From assembly GCF_028583545.1 (NCBI RefSeq), contig NZ_CP087106.1, positions 1,804,501-1,868,500 of the forward strand: DNA of 64,000 nt. Direction: 5' to 3'. Below are positions 1-9,600 of the stretch, one piece after another (positions within the stretch are counted from its first letter, which is position 1; each line of letters opens with the position of its first letter). The notes beneath the pieces are model-generated. The model was given only the letters and a program-made list of their open reading frames with translations, searched no databases and had not been told where the DNA came from. A program made the position numbers and the translations under genes. The stretch is from Methylobacterium sp. NMS14P. GTDB lineage: Bacteria > Pseudomonadota > Alphaproteobacteria > Rhizobiales > Beijerinckiaceae.

Positions 1-75
1 CGATAGGCGAGCAGACCGGCAGGGAAGTGCCGAATGCGGGACGGACGCCGTGTGACCTTGGGAAGGAATGAGAAA

Positions 76-1056
76 ATGATGAAGAACTGGCTCGCGGCCG
101 GCACGGTCGCGCTCACGGTCGGCATGACCTCGACGATCGCGCAGGCGCAGACCACCACGGTTCCCGGCGAGCAGGTCGGCCTCGCGGTCGGCGCGCCCCT
201 GCCGGAAGGCCTCTACGCCATCAACACGTTCACCTACCGCCGCACCGATGGCCGGAACGATCCCGACACGGCCGTCAACATCCCGGTCCTGGTCTGGTCG
301 ACCCCGTTCGTGCCGTTCGGCGGCCGCGTCGAGCTGCTCGTGGCGCCCCCGACCGTGTTCGCCTTCACCCGCAACCCGGCGGGCGTGCGCAACAAGGACA
401 TCTCGATCAACGTCGGCACCTTCGTCGGCGGCATCTGGGCCTTCGACCTCGGCAACAACTTCGGCGTCAGCTTGCTCGGCGGCGCCTACCTGAACGACCT
501 GAACGGCGACCGCGGCTCGATCATCACCGCGAACGGCACGACGGCCACCCCGGTCCTGCCGCAGCTCTCCTCCAACACCTACCGCTTCGGCGTCGCCGGC
601 AGCTACACGGGTGACGGCTGGAACCTGACCGCCAACCTGACCGCCAACATCTACGACTCGCCCGGCCGCTTCCCCGGCCAGGTCGGCGCCGCCATCGGCC
701 CGATCCGCCTGTCGGACTCGCTGAACTTCGACCTCACGGCGACCAAGAAGTTCGGCAACTTCGAGATCGGTCCGATCGCCTACGGCACCTACAACTTCGA
801 CATCAGCCAGGCCAGCGCGGCGGCCGGCAACCGCGGCCGCTTCGCCATCGGCGGCCTCATCGGCTACGACTTCAAGATCTTCACCGTCCAGGCCTACGTC
901 GCCCGCGACGTCGTGACCGGCGCGCAGCTCACCACCGCGTTCGGCCAGACCCGCAGCAACTACTCCACCGACGGCTGGATCCGGTTCATCGTGCCGCTGT
1001 ACTCGCCGGCCCCGGCCGCCTCGCCGGTCCCGGCGGCCCTGGTCCGCAAGTACTGA
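76..1056 (+). CDS. Outer-membrane beta-barrel-like exported protein
   Basis: A 326-residue exported protein. The N-terminus has a lysine, a hydrophobic stretch and an AQAQ-type cleavage site near residue 24, so a Sec signal peptide is likely. The mature part alternates short polar and aromatic strands with Gly/Asn turns and ends in hydrophobic strands, which resembles the MetA/phenol-degradation transporter-like beta-barrel family; that family call is from memory. The start at 76 is chosen because GGAAGGA lies about nine bases upstream and the signal peptide begins there; the earlier in-frame ATG at 34 has no comparable site. It stands alone and is followed by a strong terminator at 1140-1167, so it is probably a single-gene unit. 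Substrate unknown. Confidence 0.8.
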   Translation: MMKNWLAAGTVALTVGMTSTIAQAQTTTVPGEQVGLAVGAPLPEGLYAINTFTYRRTDGRNDPDTAVNIPVLVWSTPFVPFGGRVELLVAPPTVFAFTRNPAGVRNKDISINVGTFVGGIWAFDLGNNFGVSLLGGAYLNDLNGDRGSIITANGTTATPVLPQLSSNTYRFGVAGSYTGDGWNLTANLTANIYDSPGRFPGQVGAAIGPIRLSDSLNFDLTATKKFGNFEIGPIAYGTYNFDISQASAAAGNRGRFAIGGLIGYDFKIFTVQAYVARDVVTGAQLTTAFGQTRSNYSTDGWIRFIVPLYSPAPAASPVPAALVRKY

Positions 1057-1139
1057 GACCCTCCCGAGACGCCGGGCCCCCCGCCGCCGCGCGGCGGGGG
1101 CGCCCGGATCTCCGACAGGCCGTCCTCCGGGACGGCGCG

Positions 1140-1167
1140 CCGCCCGGCTCCGCCGGGCGGTTTTTTT
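1140..1167 (+). terminator. Rho-independent terminator
   Basis: A perfect 8-bp GC stem, CCGCCCGG at 1140-1147 and CCGGGCGG at 1153-1160, with a 5-nt loop, is followed by seven T residues at 1161-1167. It lies 84 bases after the exported-protein gene. It is the only hairpin with a proper T-tract found in the window. Confidence 0.88.
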
Positions 1168-1312
1168 GTTGCGCCGGCCCCGCCGCGCGCGGGCCCGTGC
1201 CATGGGTCGCAACCGGCCGCGGGTGACGCGGGCGGCGCGGACATCCTATGGTGTGCCGATGGCGCGGCTCCGGGGCCGACCGGAGCGCAGGCGGACGAGC
1301 CGAAGGAAAGTC

Positions 1313-2287
1313 ATGGCGACGCAGGGCGAGTGGAAGATCCCCGCGCAGGCCCAGCCCAGGCCCGCGGATTACGGCTACGACCTCGACCGGGCGCTCTCCG
1401 CGGTCCTGGCCCTGTCGGCGCGGATCCCGGAGAGCGCGTTCACGGCCGAGACGCTCGGCACCGAGCGCGCCGGCAACGGCGTGGTGATCCGCGAGGACGG
1501 GCTGGTGCTCACCATCGGCTACCTCGTCACCGAGGCCGAGAGCGTCTGGCTCACCACCCGGGACGGCCGCTCGGTGCCCGGCCACGTCCTCGGCTTCGAC
1601 GCCGCCACCGGCTTCGGCCTGGTCCAGGCGCTCGGCGATCTCGGCGTGCCGGCCCTCCCGCTCGGCCGCTCGGCCGGGCTGAAGACCGGTGACCGGGCCG
1701 TGCTGGCGGGGGCGGGCGGGCGCCAGCGCTGCGTCGCCGTCGAGGTCGTGGCCCGGCAGGAATTCGCCGGCTACTGGGAGTACGTCCTCGACGAGGCCCT
1801 GTTCACCGCACCCGCGCACCCGCACTGGGGCGGCACCGCGCTGATCGGCCCCCAGGGCGACCTGCTCGGCATCGGCTCGCTGCAGTTGCAGCAGGGCGGC
1901 GCCGGCGCGGCGCGGCCGATCAACATGGTCGTGCCCATCGACCTGCTGACGCCGATCCTCGAGGACCTCGCCACGCGCGGGCGCGCCGACCGGCCGCCGC
2001 GCCCCTGGCTCGGCCTCTACGCCACAGAGAGCGAGGAGGGCATCGTCGTCATGGGCCTCGCCGATAACGGCCCGGCCGAGACCGGCGGCCTCCAGGCCGG
2101 CGACGTGATCGAGGCGGTGGCCGGCGAGCCGGTGGCCGATCTCGCCGCCCTGTTCCGCAGCGTCTGGGCCCTCGGCGAGGCCGGGGTGCGGGTCCCCCTC
2201 ACGATCCGCCGGGAGGGGCGCGGCGTGAAGCTCGCCCTCGTCTCCGGGGATCGGGAGCGGTTCCTGCGCACGCCCTCGCTGCACTGA
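1313..2287 (+). CDS. HtrA/S1C-fold protein with PDZ domain, catalytic triad missing
   Basis: A 324-residue protein with the layout of a DegP/HtrA protease: trypsin-like fold at about residues 50-215 and a PDZ domain at about 230-315 (LGLYATESEEGIVV, then GLQAGDVIEAV). Aligned by eye to DegP, the catalytic His becomes Tyr70 (VLTIGYLV), the Asp becomes Gly100 (FDAATGFGLV) and the Ser becomes Gly173 (HWGGTALIG). It therefore looks like a non-proteolytic HtrA relative, perhaps a peptide-binding or scaffold protein. No signal peptide or membrane segment is seen. The start at 1313 has AAGGAAAG immediately upstream; longer upstream starts would add only an arginine-rich leader. No partner gene is adjacent. 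Confidence 0.85.
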   Translation: MATQGEWKIPAQAQPRPADYGYDLDRALSAVLALSARIPESAFTAETLGTERAGNGVVIREDGLVLTIGYLVTEAESVWLTTRDGRSVPGHVLGFDAATGFGLVQALGDLGVPALPLGRSAGLKTGDRAVLAGAGGRQRCVAVEVVARQEFAGYWEYVLDEALFTAPAHPHWGGTALIGPQGDLLGIGSLQLQQGGAGAARPINMVVPIDLLTPILEDLATRGRADRPPRPWLGLYATESEEGIVVMGLADNGPAETGGLQAGDVIEAVAGEPVADLAALFRSVWALGEAGVRVPLTIRREGRGVKLALVSGDRERFLRTPSLH

Positions 2288-2453
2288 GTTTGCGACCCGG
2301 AGCGTGCAACCTTCGCGCTCCGAGCGGCGTTGCCGCGGCGCTGTCGCGGGCCTGTACCGGACACAACCTACGGCTCAGCGACGGTTCAGGTGGCGGGACC
2401 GAATCTCGAACGACCGGCTCCCGATCCGCCGGAAGCGTTGAGGAGATCCAGTC

Positions 2454-2714
2454 ATGACGATTCTGAGCGCACCGCGCGCGAAGGCGCTCGTGATGGCCGC
2501 CGCGGTCGCCGGCGGCCTCGGGCTCGCGGGGTCCGCCGAGGCGGCCGGGGGCTGCGGCCCCGGCTTCCACCCCAATCCCTGGGGCATCTGCCGGCCGAAC
2601 TGGGGCCCCCGGCCCTACGGCTACTGGCGGCGCCCGATCTACTACGGCGGCTACTACCGGCCGCGGCCGTTCTACCGGCCCTACGGGTTCTACGGGCCGC
2701 GCCCGTTCTACTGA
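2454..2714 (+). CDS. GCG_CRPN-type small secreted protein
   Basis: An 86-residue exported peptide. Residues 1-30 form a signal peptide ending near SAEA|AGG. The mature part starts with GCGPGFHPNPWGICRPN, the hallmark of the GCG_CRPN prefix-to-repeats family, and continues as a tail rich in Tyr, Pro, Arg and Gly with repeated RPF/YRPYG units. GAGGAGA sits about nine bases before the ATG. The role of the family is not known to me; surface or periplasmic location is inferred from the signal peptide. The two cysteines could form a disulfide. Confidence 0.88.
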   Translation: MTILSAPRAKALVMAAAVAGGLGLAGSAEAAGGCGPGFHPNPWGICRPNWGPRPYGYWRRPIYYGGYYRPRPFYRPYGFYGPRPFY

Positions 2715-2746
2715 GCCCCGGTCCGGGCGCTCCAGAGACGACAGGG

Positions 2747-2776
2747 AGGGCGTCCCGCCGACCGGCGGGGCGCCCT
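2747..2776. terminator. Hairpin after the GCG_CRPN gene
   Basis: AGGGCGTCCCGCCG at 2747-2760 pairs with CGGCGGGGCGCCCT at 2763-2776 with a single G-U pair. The downstream sequence is TCGCGCG with no T-tract, so intrinsic termination is uncertain. The position 30 bases after the stop fits a terminator or mRNA-stabilising hairpin. Confidence 0.5.
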
Positions 2777-2999
2777 TCGCGCGTGCGGGACCCCCCTCGG
2801 CGGCCCGCATGCGCACAAAGAATGACCATTCGGAAACCTTGCCGGTTTCTTAAGCCGGTTATGCAATTCCCGCAGGTCTGATGCTTGACCTTGCGCCTCC
2901 TGCTGCGCTGCGGCGGGATTATATGTGCGTTGCACCAACAAGAGGCAGCGATGCGCAATGAGGCGCCATCGTCTGCCCGAGCAGAGGTCACAGCACACC

Positions 3000-3146
3000 A
3001 TGTCCGCCGCCCGTAGCGTCCTGAGCCGCGTCCGCGCCTATCTCCGGTACCGCGACACCGTCACCCAGCTGTCCCGCCTGTCGGACCGCGATCTTGCCGA
3101 TCTCGGCATCAACCGCAGCGAGATCCGCGGCGTCGCCCGCGTCTGA
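3000..3146 (+). CDS. DUF1127 small protein
   Basis: A 48-residue basic peptide with the DUF1127 core: an amphipathic N-terminal helix followed by [19 protein letters not shown]. Short DUF1127 proteins are widespread in alphaproteobacteria and some act post-transcriptionally in RNA and phosphate or stress responses; the role of this one is not shown by sequence. The start is uncertain. ATG 3000 gives the typical short form with AGAGG 12 bases upstream; ATG 2958 would give 62 residues. A 21-codon leader frame at 2951-3016 overlaps the start. A hairpin follows at 3185-3222. Confidence 0.85.
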   Translation: MSAARSVLSRVRAYLRYRDTVTQLSRLSDRDLADLGINRSEIRGVARV

Positions 3147-3184
3147 TCCCAGCGCCCGCGTCACAGCACCCGAGACGAAGTCCC

Positions 3185-3222
3185 GAAGGACCGCCGCCCG
3201 TTGATCCGGACGGCGGTCCTTC
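3185..3222. terminator. Hairpin between DUF1127 gene and trmFO
   Basis: GAAGGACCGCCG at 3185-3196 and CGGCGGTCCTTC at 3211-3222 form a perfect 12-bp stem with a 14-nt loop. The following bases (GCTATTCTC) are only weakly T-rich. It ends 13 bases before trmFO and probably separates the two genes, or serves as a leader structure for trmFO. Confidence 0.55.
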
Positions 3223-3235
3223 GCTATTCTCAGAC

Positions 3236-4675
3236 ATGACACAGACCATCCACATCGTCGGCGGCGGCCTCGCCGGATCCGAGGCCGCCTGGCAGGTGGC
3301 CGAAGCCGGGCACCGCGCCGTGATCCACGAGATGCGCCCGGTGCGCGGCACCGAGGCCCACCGGACGGACGGGCTGGCCGAGCTCGTCTGCTCGAACTCC
3401 TTCCGGTCCGACGACCCCGAGGGCAACGCCGTCGGGCTGCTGCACCAGGAGATGCGCTCCTTGAGCTCGCTGATCATGCGGGCGGCCGACGCCAACCAGG
3501 TGCCGGCGGGCGGGGCGCTGGCGGTCGACCGCGAGGGCTTCTCCGCCGCGGTGACCCGGGCCCTGGAGCAGCACCCCAACGTCACCCTCGTCCGCGGCGA
3601 GGTCGAGGGCCTGCCGCCGGAGGAGTGGGGCCCCTGCATCGTCGCCACCGGCCCGCTCACGGCTCCGGCGCTGGCCGAGGGCATCCGCGGGCTCACCGGC
3701 GCCGAGTCGCTGGCCTTCTTCGACGCGATCGCGCCGATCGTCCACCGCGACTCGATCGACATGGACGTGGCGTGGTTCCAGTCCCGCTACGACAAGCCGG
3801 GACCCGGCGGCACGGGCGCGGACTACCTCAACTGCCCGATGAGCCGCGAGCAGTACGACGCCTTCGTGGCCGCCCTCGTGGCGGGCGAGAAGATCGGCTT
3901 CAAGCAGTGGGAGGGCACGCCCTACTTCGACGGCTGCCTGCCCGTCGAGGTCATGGCCGAGCGCGGCCCCGAGACCCTGCGCCACGGGCCGATGAAGCCC
4001 GTGGGGCTCACCAACCCCCGCGACCCGCTGGTCAAGCCCTGCGCGATCGTGCAGCTGCGCCAGGACAACGCGCTGGGCACCCTGTACAACATGGTCGGCT
4101 TCCAGACGAAGCTGACCTACGCCGAGCAGGTGCGGATCTTCCGCACGATCCCCGGCCTGGAGCGGGCCGAGTTCGCCCGCCTCGGGGGCCTGCACCGCAA
4201 CACCTATCTCGACAGCCCGCGCCTCCTCGACGCCACCCTCCGGCTGAGGGCCCGGCCCGCCCTGCGCTTCGCCGGTCAGATCACCGGCTGCGAGGGCTAC
4301 GTGGAGAGCGCCGCGGTCGGGCTGATGGCCGGCCGCTTCGCCGTCGCGGAGGCGGCCGGCGACCCCCTCGCCCCCCTGCCCCAGAGCACGGCCCTCGGCG
4401 CGCTCATCGCCCACATCACCGGCGGCCACCTGAGGGCGGACGGCGAGGCCAACGCCCCGCGCTCGTTCCAGCCGATGAACGTCAATTTCGGCCTGTTCCC
4501 GCCGCTCGAGCGGGCCCCCCGCAACGAGACCGGCCGGCGCCTGCGCGGGCCCGAGAAGGCGGCGCTGAAGAAGCGCGCGCTCACCGACCGGGCCCGGGCC
4601 GACCTCGCTCTGTGGCTGGAGGGCGCGCGGGGCGGCGCGCAGGGTGGTGCGTCGAGACCTGCGGCGGCGGAATAG
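3236..4675 (+). CDS. trmFO: tRNA (uracil-54-C5)-methyltransferase, folate/FAD-dependent
   Basis: A 479-residue flavoprotein that makes 5-methyluridine at position 54 of the tRNA T-loop, using methylene-tetrahydrofolate as carbon donor and FADH2 as reductant. The N-terminus has the dinucleotide-binding motif [11 protein letters not shown]. Cys52 in [11 protein letters not shown] and the later [12 protein letters not shown] segment match the conserved cysteines of the family, and NFGLFPPLE near the C-terminus is also characteristic. The length fits TrmFO and is shorter than MnmG/GidA, its nearest relative. The gene appears monocistronic; a short 13-bp tandem repeat separates it from the next gene. 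Confidence 0.96.
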   Translation: MTQTIHIVGGGLAGSEAAWQVAEAGHRAVIHEMRPVRGTEAHRTDGLAELVCSNSFRSDDPEGNAVGLLHQEMRSLSSLIMRAADANQVPAGGALAVDREGFSAAVTRALEQHPNVTLVRGEVEGLPPEEWGPCIVATGPLTAPALAEGIRGLTGAESLAFFDAIAPIVHRDSIDMDVAWFQSRYDKPGPGGTGADYLNCPMSREQYDAFVAALVAGEKIGFKQWEGTPYFDGCLPVEVMAERGPETLRHGPMKPVGLTNPRDPLVKPCAIVQLRQDNALGTLYNMVGFQTKLTYAEQVRIFRTIPGLERAEFARLGGLHRNTYLDSPRLLDATLRLRARPALRFAGQITGCEGYVESAAVGLMAGRFAVAEAAGDPLAPLPQSTALGALIAHITGGHLRADGEANAPRSFQPMNVNFGLFPPLERAPRNETGRRLRGPEKAALKKRALTDRARADLALWLEGARGGAQGGASRPAAAE

Positions 4676-4705
4676 CTGGCCGCACGGGGGTTGCACCGCC
4701 GGAGG

Positions 4706-4739
4706 CCTCGTCACTCGGCCTCGTCACTCGGCCTCATCG
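4706..4739. repeat. 13-bp tandem repeat, about 2.5 copies
   Basis: CCTCGTCACTCGG occurs at 4706-4718 and 4719-4731, followed by a partial third copy (CCTCATCG). It fills the gap between trmFO and the amidohydrolase and ends 12 bases before the ATG, leaving that gene without a clear Shine-Dalgarno site. Copy number may vary between strains. Confidence 0.8.
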
Positions 4740-4751
4740 CCTGGGCGCACC

Positions 4752-5954
4752 ATGACCGCGATCGACACCCGAGCCTTCCTGGCCGACCTGTACGAACTGC
4801 GCGAGATCGGCCGGTTCCGCACCGGCGTCCACCGGCCGACCTTCTCGGCGGAAGACATGGAATCCCGGCGCTGGCTGATGGCCCGGCTCGAGGCCTGCGG
4901 CCTGGAGGCGTCCATCGACGGGATCGGCAACGTGCTGGGGCGCCACCGCGGCCCCGGCCCGCACCTGCTGGTCGGCAGCCACATCGAGACGCAGAACGAG
5001 GCCGGCTGGCTCGACGGGGCGCTGGGCGTCGTGGCCGGGGTGGCGCTGGCCCGCGCCGGGCTGCCCGTCGACGTCGTCGCCTTCGCCGATGAGGAGGGGC
5101 ACTTCTCCGGCGGCTTCCTGGGCAGCCGCTCGGCGATCGGCGACCTGACCGAGGCCGAGATCGACGAGGCGCGCAACCGCACCGACGGCACGCCGCTCCG
5201 CGCGGCGCTCGCGAGCGCCGGCCTCGCCGGCCTGCCCCGGACGCGGCTCGACCCGGACCGCTACCGCGGCTTCCTGGAGATGCACATCGAGCAGGGGACG
5301 CAGCTCGAATCCGCCGGCCTGCACCTCGGCGTGGTGAGCGGCATCGTGGCGATCTGGCAGTTCCGGATCGATTTCGCCGGCAACCAGGACCACGCGGGCG
5401 GCACCACCATGGCGGAGCGCCGGGACGCGGGCCTCGCGGCGGTGCGGCTGCTGGCGACGATCGACCGGGAATTCCTGAAGGTCTGCGGCCCGCGCAGCAC
5501 CTGGACGACGGGGCGGATCACCCTGGATCCCGGCGGCTTCAGCATCATCCCGGGCCGGGCCGAGGTGTATTTCCAGTTCCGCGACGTGGCGATGCCGGTG
5601 CTGGAGCGGATGGAGGCCTGCCTGGAGGCGCTGGTGCGGGAATCGAACCGGCGCGAGCGCTGCCCGGCCACGCTGACGACCCTGGCGAAGGCGATCCCCG
5701 CCCCCTGCGACCCGGCCCTGATGCGCGCCCTCTCGGAGGCGGCCGAGAGCGTCTGCCCCGGCTCGTGGCAGGTGATGCCGTCGGGCGCCGGGCACGACGC
5801 CCAGAACGTCGCCCGGATCCTGCCGGCCGCGATGCTGTTCGTGCCCTCGATCGGCGGCATCAGCCATCACTGGGCGGAGGATACCGCCGACGCCGACCTC
5901 GCCCTCGGCGTGCGGGCGCTCGGCGACGCGGCGGCGCGGGTGCTGGCGGGCTGA
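4752..5954 (+). CDS. Zn-dependent amidase of the hydantoinase/carbamoylase (M20) family
   Basis: A 400-residue enzyme of the group that includes allantoate amidohydrolase, N-carbamoyl-L-amino-acid hydrolase and ureidoglycolate/ureidopropionase enzymes. Metal-binding motifs are visible in order: GSHIETQ (His), WLDGALGV (Asp), ADEEGHF (Glu-Glu), LEMHIEQG (His) and GISHHWAED (C-terminal His). The small dimerisation lid lies between them. The substrate cannot be assigned from sequence; N-carbamoyl amino acids, allantoate or ureido acids are candidates. The rut pyrimidine genes lie 9 kb away, so a shared role in pyrimidine nitrogen is possible but not supported by an operon. ATG 4752 is the first start after the tandem repeat. 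Confidence 0.85.
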   Translation: MTAIDTRAFLADLYELREIGRFRTGVHRPTFSAEDMESRRWLMARLEACGLEASIDGIGNVLGRHRGPGPHLLVGSHIETQNEAGWLDGALGVVAGVALARAGLPVDVVAFADEEGHFSGGFLGSRSAIGDLTEAEIDEARNRTDGTPLRAALASAGLAGLPRTRLDPDRYRGFLEMHIEQGTQLESAGLHLGVVSGIVAIWQFRIDFAGNQDHAGGTTMAERRDAGLAAVRLLATIDREFLKVCGPRSTWTTGRITLDPGGFSIIPGRAEVYFQFRDVAMPVLERMEACLEALVRESNRRERCPATLTTLAKAIPAPCDPALMRALSEAAESVCPGSWQVMPSGAGHDAQNVARILPAAMLFVPSIGGISHHWAEDTADADLALGVRALGDAAARVLAG

Positions 5955-5971
5955 GCGTGCCGCCCCGGGCC

Positions 5972-6691
5972 TCAGGCGCCCGGCAGCAGCGACCGGATCG
6001 GGATCAGCTCCGGCCGGTATTCCTGCATGCCCCCGGCGATCCGCTCCTCGACGGCGTCGATGAACGTCTCCGGATCGGTGATCGAGCACTGGCGCAGGTC
6101 CCAGAAGGCGTAGCGCCACCATTGGACCTTCAGGTAGCGCTCGATCAGCGCGTCCGGGAAGCGCATCTTCACGATCCGGGCGGGGCTCCCGGCCACGATG
6201 GCGTAGGGCGGCACGTCCTTGGTCACCACCGCCATGGCGCCGATCACCGCCCCGTCGCCGATCGTGATGTCGGGCATCAGGAAGGCGCCGTGGCCGATAT
6301 AGACGTCGTTGCCGATGCGCACGCGCTTGGGCCAGAGGTACGGGCCGGAGATCTCGTAATCCTCCGCCCGCGGGTCGAGGCGGTCGAACACGGCCGAGTG
6401 GTGCGTGTAGAACAGCGGCGAGGTCGAGCCGCACTGGACCGGGTGGCTGCCGCGCCCGACCTGGACGCTCTCGCCGATCGAGCAGTAGCGGGCGATGTCG
6501 GCTCCGAAATAGTAGCCGCTCACCGCGTAGGAGAACGCCCCCATGGTGAGGCAGTAATCGACGCCCATCCACTTGATGCTGCACGGCGGCTCGAAGGTGC
6601 AGTCCTCCGGCAGGCCGAACGGGGCCGGGTGCAGCACCGAGATGCCGCGCCGCAGCATCTCCTGCTTCATGTCCTCGTTGACGGAGATCAT
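5972..6691 (-). CDS. CatB-like hexapeptide-repeat O-acetyltransferase
   Basis: A 239-residue left-handed beta-helix acyltransferase. Hexapeptide repeats are visible from about residue 60 to 170 (IARYCSIGESVQVG, VRIGNDVYIGHGAFL, ITIGDGAVIGAMAVV), followed by the closing motif PPYAIVAGSPARIVKMRF. The His pair in YTHHSAVF is the likely catalytic region, as in xenobiotic and polysaccharide acetyltransferases. Its ATG overlaps the stop of the large glycosyltransferase (ATGA at 6691-6688), so the two are translationally coupled. Acetylation of a surface glycan built by that enzyme is the most likely role; drug acetylation is the alternative. Confidence 0.88.
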   Translation of the reverse strand: MISVNEDMKQEMLRRGISVLHPAPFGLPEDCTFEPPCSIKWMGVDYCLTMGAFSYAVSGYYFGADIARYCSIGESVQVGRGSHPVQCGSTSPLFYTHHSAVFDRLDPRAEDYEISGPYLWPKRVRIGNDVYIGHGAFLMPDITIGDGAVIGAMAVVTKDVPPYAIVAGSPARIVKMRFPDALIERYLKVQWWRYAFWDLRQCSITDPETFIDAVEERIAGGMQEYRPELIPIRSLLPGA

Positions 6692-9600
6692 GCGGCGTCC
6701 TCGTCGATGGGGTGTCCGGCTCCGGCCGGCGCCGGGTCCAGGCCGTAATAGTCGCGCCTCAGGTCGCCGTATTCGGCCGCCCCGATCGGCACGGTGAGCC
6801 GGCCGGCGGCCGAGACGTCGATGGCGAGCAGGCGGTCGTTGAAGGCGGCCGGATCGGTGACGAGGGCTCCGGGGAGCAGGTACCCGTTCGGGTAGGCGCG
6901 CAGCCGCTCGGCCGGCGCGCCGAGGTCGAAGGCCGCCACCGGCAGGCCGGTGCGCAGCGCCAGGGTTAGCGCGTACGAGTAGGTCTCGGGCCAGATCGCC
7001 GGCAGCAGCACGAGGTCGGCCGAGAGGCGCCAGACCAGGTCCAGGGCCTCGTGGTCGCCGGAATAGCGCCCGGTCTGGGCGACTCCGACGCGCTCCAGGC
7101 CGATCGCCAGGGCCGGGTCCGAGTAGCCCACGATCGCGAAGTGCAGCGGCAGGTCGCGGTCCTGCGCGTCGGTGGCGAGCGCCTGCAGGAACAGGCCGCC
7201 CTTCGTGGCGCTGATCGCGCCGAGCACGGCGACGCGGCGGACGCGGCCGGGCCGCTGCAGGGCGGTCGAGCGCACCGACCGCTCCGGCTCGACGTGCGGC
7301 CGCACCGTCACGGCGAGGTCCGGGTACACCGTCCGGATCCGGCCCGCCGTGTCGCAGGACGGCGCGAATACCCGCGCCGCGCCCGCCAGGAACGCCCCGA
7401 ACGCCGCCCGCCGCTCGCCCGGATCCGGCTCCTCGAACCCGTCCGCGTCCACCGCCAGGCACGACCGGCACTCCGCCACCGGCGCCAGGCCGCAGTAGCG
7501 CCCGTCTGGCTGCACCAGGTGGTTGCGGTGGCACACCGGCGAGTAGTCGTGCAGCGTCCACGCGTAGGGCCGCCCCGCGCCCGCCACCACCTCCATCAGC
7601 GCCCGCGCCGCGCCCCAGCGCAGCCCCGCCAGCGAGTGCACGTGGATCAGAACCGGCGCCAGCTGCCCGACGAAGTCCGCCAGCTCGGCCGCGTCGCGCG
7701 GCAGGTACAGGCTGTCGAGGTTGGGCAGGTACAGGAACTCGGGGCCGCGGTAGGCGACGTGGACCTCGAGGTTGCGGGTCCGGTCGATCTGCAGCAGCAC
7801 CACGCTCAGGCCCTCGGCCCGGGCCTGCGCGACCATGTCGTCGATGTGCCGCTGGATGCCCCCGCCCCAGCTGTGGGTCACGTACAGCAGCGCCCGCCCG
7901 GCGAAGTGCCGGGCCAGCCGCGCCCGGTCGAGCCGCGCCCGCCCGCGCCGGCCCGGGTCGGCCTGGACGAACTGCCCGACCCGGGCCGGGTAGTCGGGGT
8001 GCTTGGCGAGCAGCGCCGCCTGGCCCTGGTCGTACTCGTCGCCCGCGTCGAGCCCGAACGAGATCTGGCCGGCATGGTGGACGAACACGTCCTCCGCGAG
8101 CAGGTTGACGAAGCCGGCCTTGGTAGCGCGCAGGCACCAGTCGTTCTCCTCGCCGTAGCCCTTGCCGAAGGCCTCGGCGTCGAGGTCGCCGACGGCGTCG
8201 AGGGCCTGCGCGGTCATGTACATGCAGAAGCCGACGCCGGTGGGCACCGGCACGGCGCGGCCGCGATTGACCCGCGCGGCGAGGCGGTCGAGGTCGGGCC
8301 GGGCGATCTCCAGCGGCATGGTGTTGTTGGCGTTGAAGCGCGGGTAGGAGCAGATCGTGGCGTTGTTGGACAAGGGCGTGACGCTGCCCACGGGCAGCCC
8401 CGCGCCCATCCCTGCCTCTGCTCCTGCCTCCATGCCGGACCCGGCCCGAGGCTCGGCGTTGTGTTCGGCGTGGGCGACGAGGCGGTCGAGCCAGTCGCCG
8501 AAGACCTGGGCGTCGGAGTTGAGCAGGACAACGGCGCGGCCCTGGCGCAGGCCGAGGGCGCGGTTGACCGAGCGGACGAAGCCGAGGTTCTGCTCGTTCT
8601 CGACGAGGTGGAACAGGCCGCGGCCGGCGAGGGCGGCCAGCTCCGCGGTGAGCTGCGGGTCGGGGGAGCGGTCGTTGACGGCGAGCAGGGTGAAGGGGGT
8701 GGCCTGGGGCGCCGACAGGCAGGCGTGGAGGGCGCGCAGGGTCTCGCCGCGGCCCTTGTAGACCGGGACGATGACGACGACGCGGGCCTGCGCGATGGGC
8801 AGGGCGCGGGGCAGATGGTCCCACGCGTCGGCCGTGGGGGCCTCCATGGGCGGGTAGGTGCCGAGATCCTCGGGGCAGCCCATCAGCCCGGCGGCCCGGC
8901 CCGCGCGCACGTAGTGCAGGAACGGCGACTCCCCCGCGCCCAGCAGATGCCCGTAGGTCTCCCGGTAGAACGCGATGGAGAAGGTCGCGCTCGGGTCGCG
9001 CCCCTCGTGCTGGCCGTAGGCGACGAAGTGGGCGAGCGGCCCGCCGGGGGCGCCGGCGGCGTCGGGATTGCGCTTGGCGTAGAAGGCGGCGTCGAAGAAG
9101 GGCTCGATCTCCCGGGCCTCGTCGGCCAGCGCCGCCTCCCGCGAATCCGGCGTGCCGTGGCGGGGGTGAAAGGCACCGGCCGCGATGTCGGTGCCGTGCA
9201 TCAGCGCCGTGGCGAGGAGGTGCACGAGGGGCGCGAGGCCCGTCTCGCGCGTCCCGGGATGCGCGTCGGCGTAGGCCTGCCCGTCGAAGTCGGGCCTGGG
9301 GTTGCGGCCCTTGCGCCAGCCGGTGTCGCAGTAGTCGCGCACCGCGTCCTCTGCCTCGGACAGGCCGTAGCGCGCCCGGTAGAAGCCGTGGTCGAAATGC
9401 CCCGCCACCAGACGCGCCTGCAGGTCCAGGAGCGCGTCCCGCTCGAGGGGCTCTCGCCCGATCGCCCCGAGCCAGCCCGTGTCCTCGACCGGCGCCCGCG
9501 CCGGCCGCAGCCCGCAGACCCGCAGCAGCGCCGCCAGCGTCGAGCGCCCCGGGCCGGGATCGCGCAGCTCCCGCCAGCCCGCCTCGGCGAAGTGCAGGAA

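Noticed and set aside
986..2284. Minus-strand frame of 432 codons opposite the HtrA-like gene
   Set aside because: Low-complexity shadow; the plus-strand gene has a ribosome site and two clear domains.
2885..2924. TTGACC and TTATAT as a sigma-70 promoter for the DUF1127 gene
   Set aside because: The spacing is about 28 bases, far from the usual 16-18.
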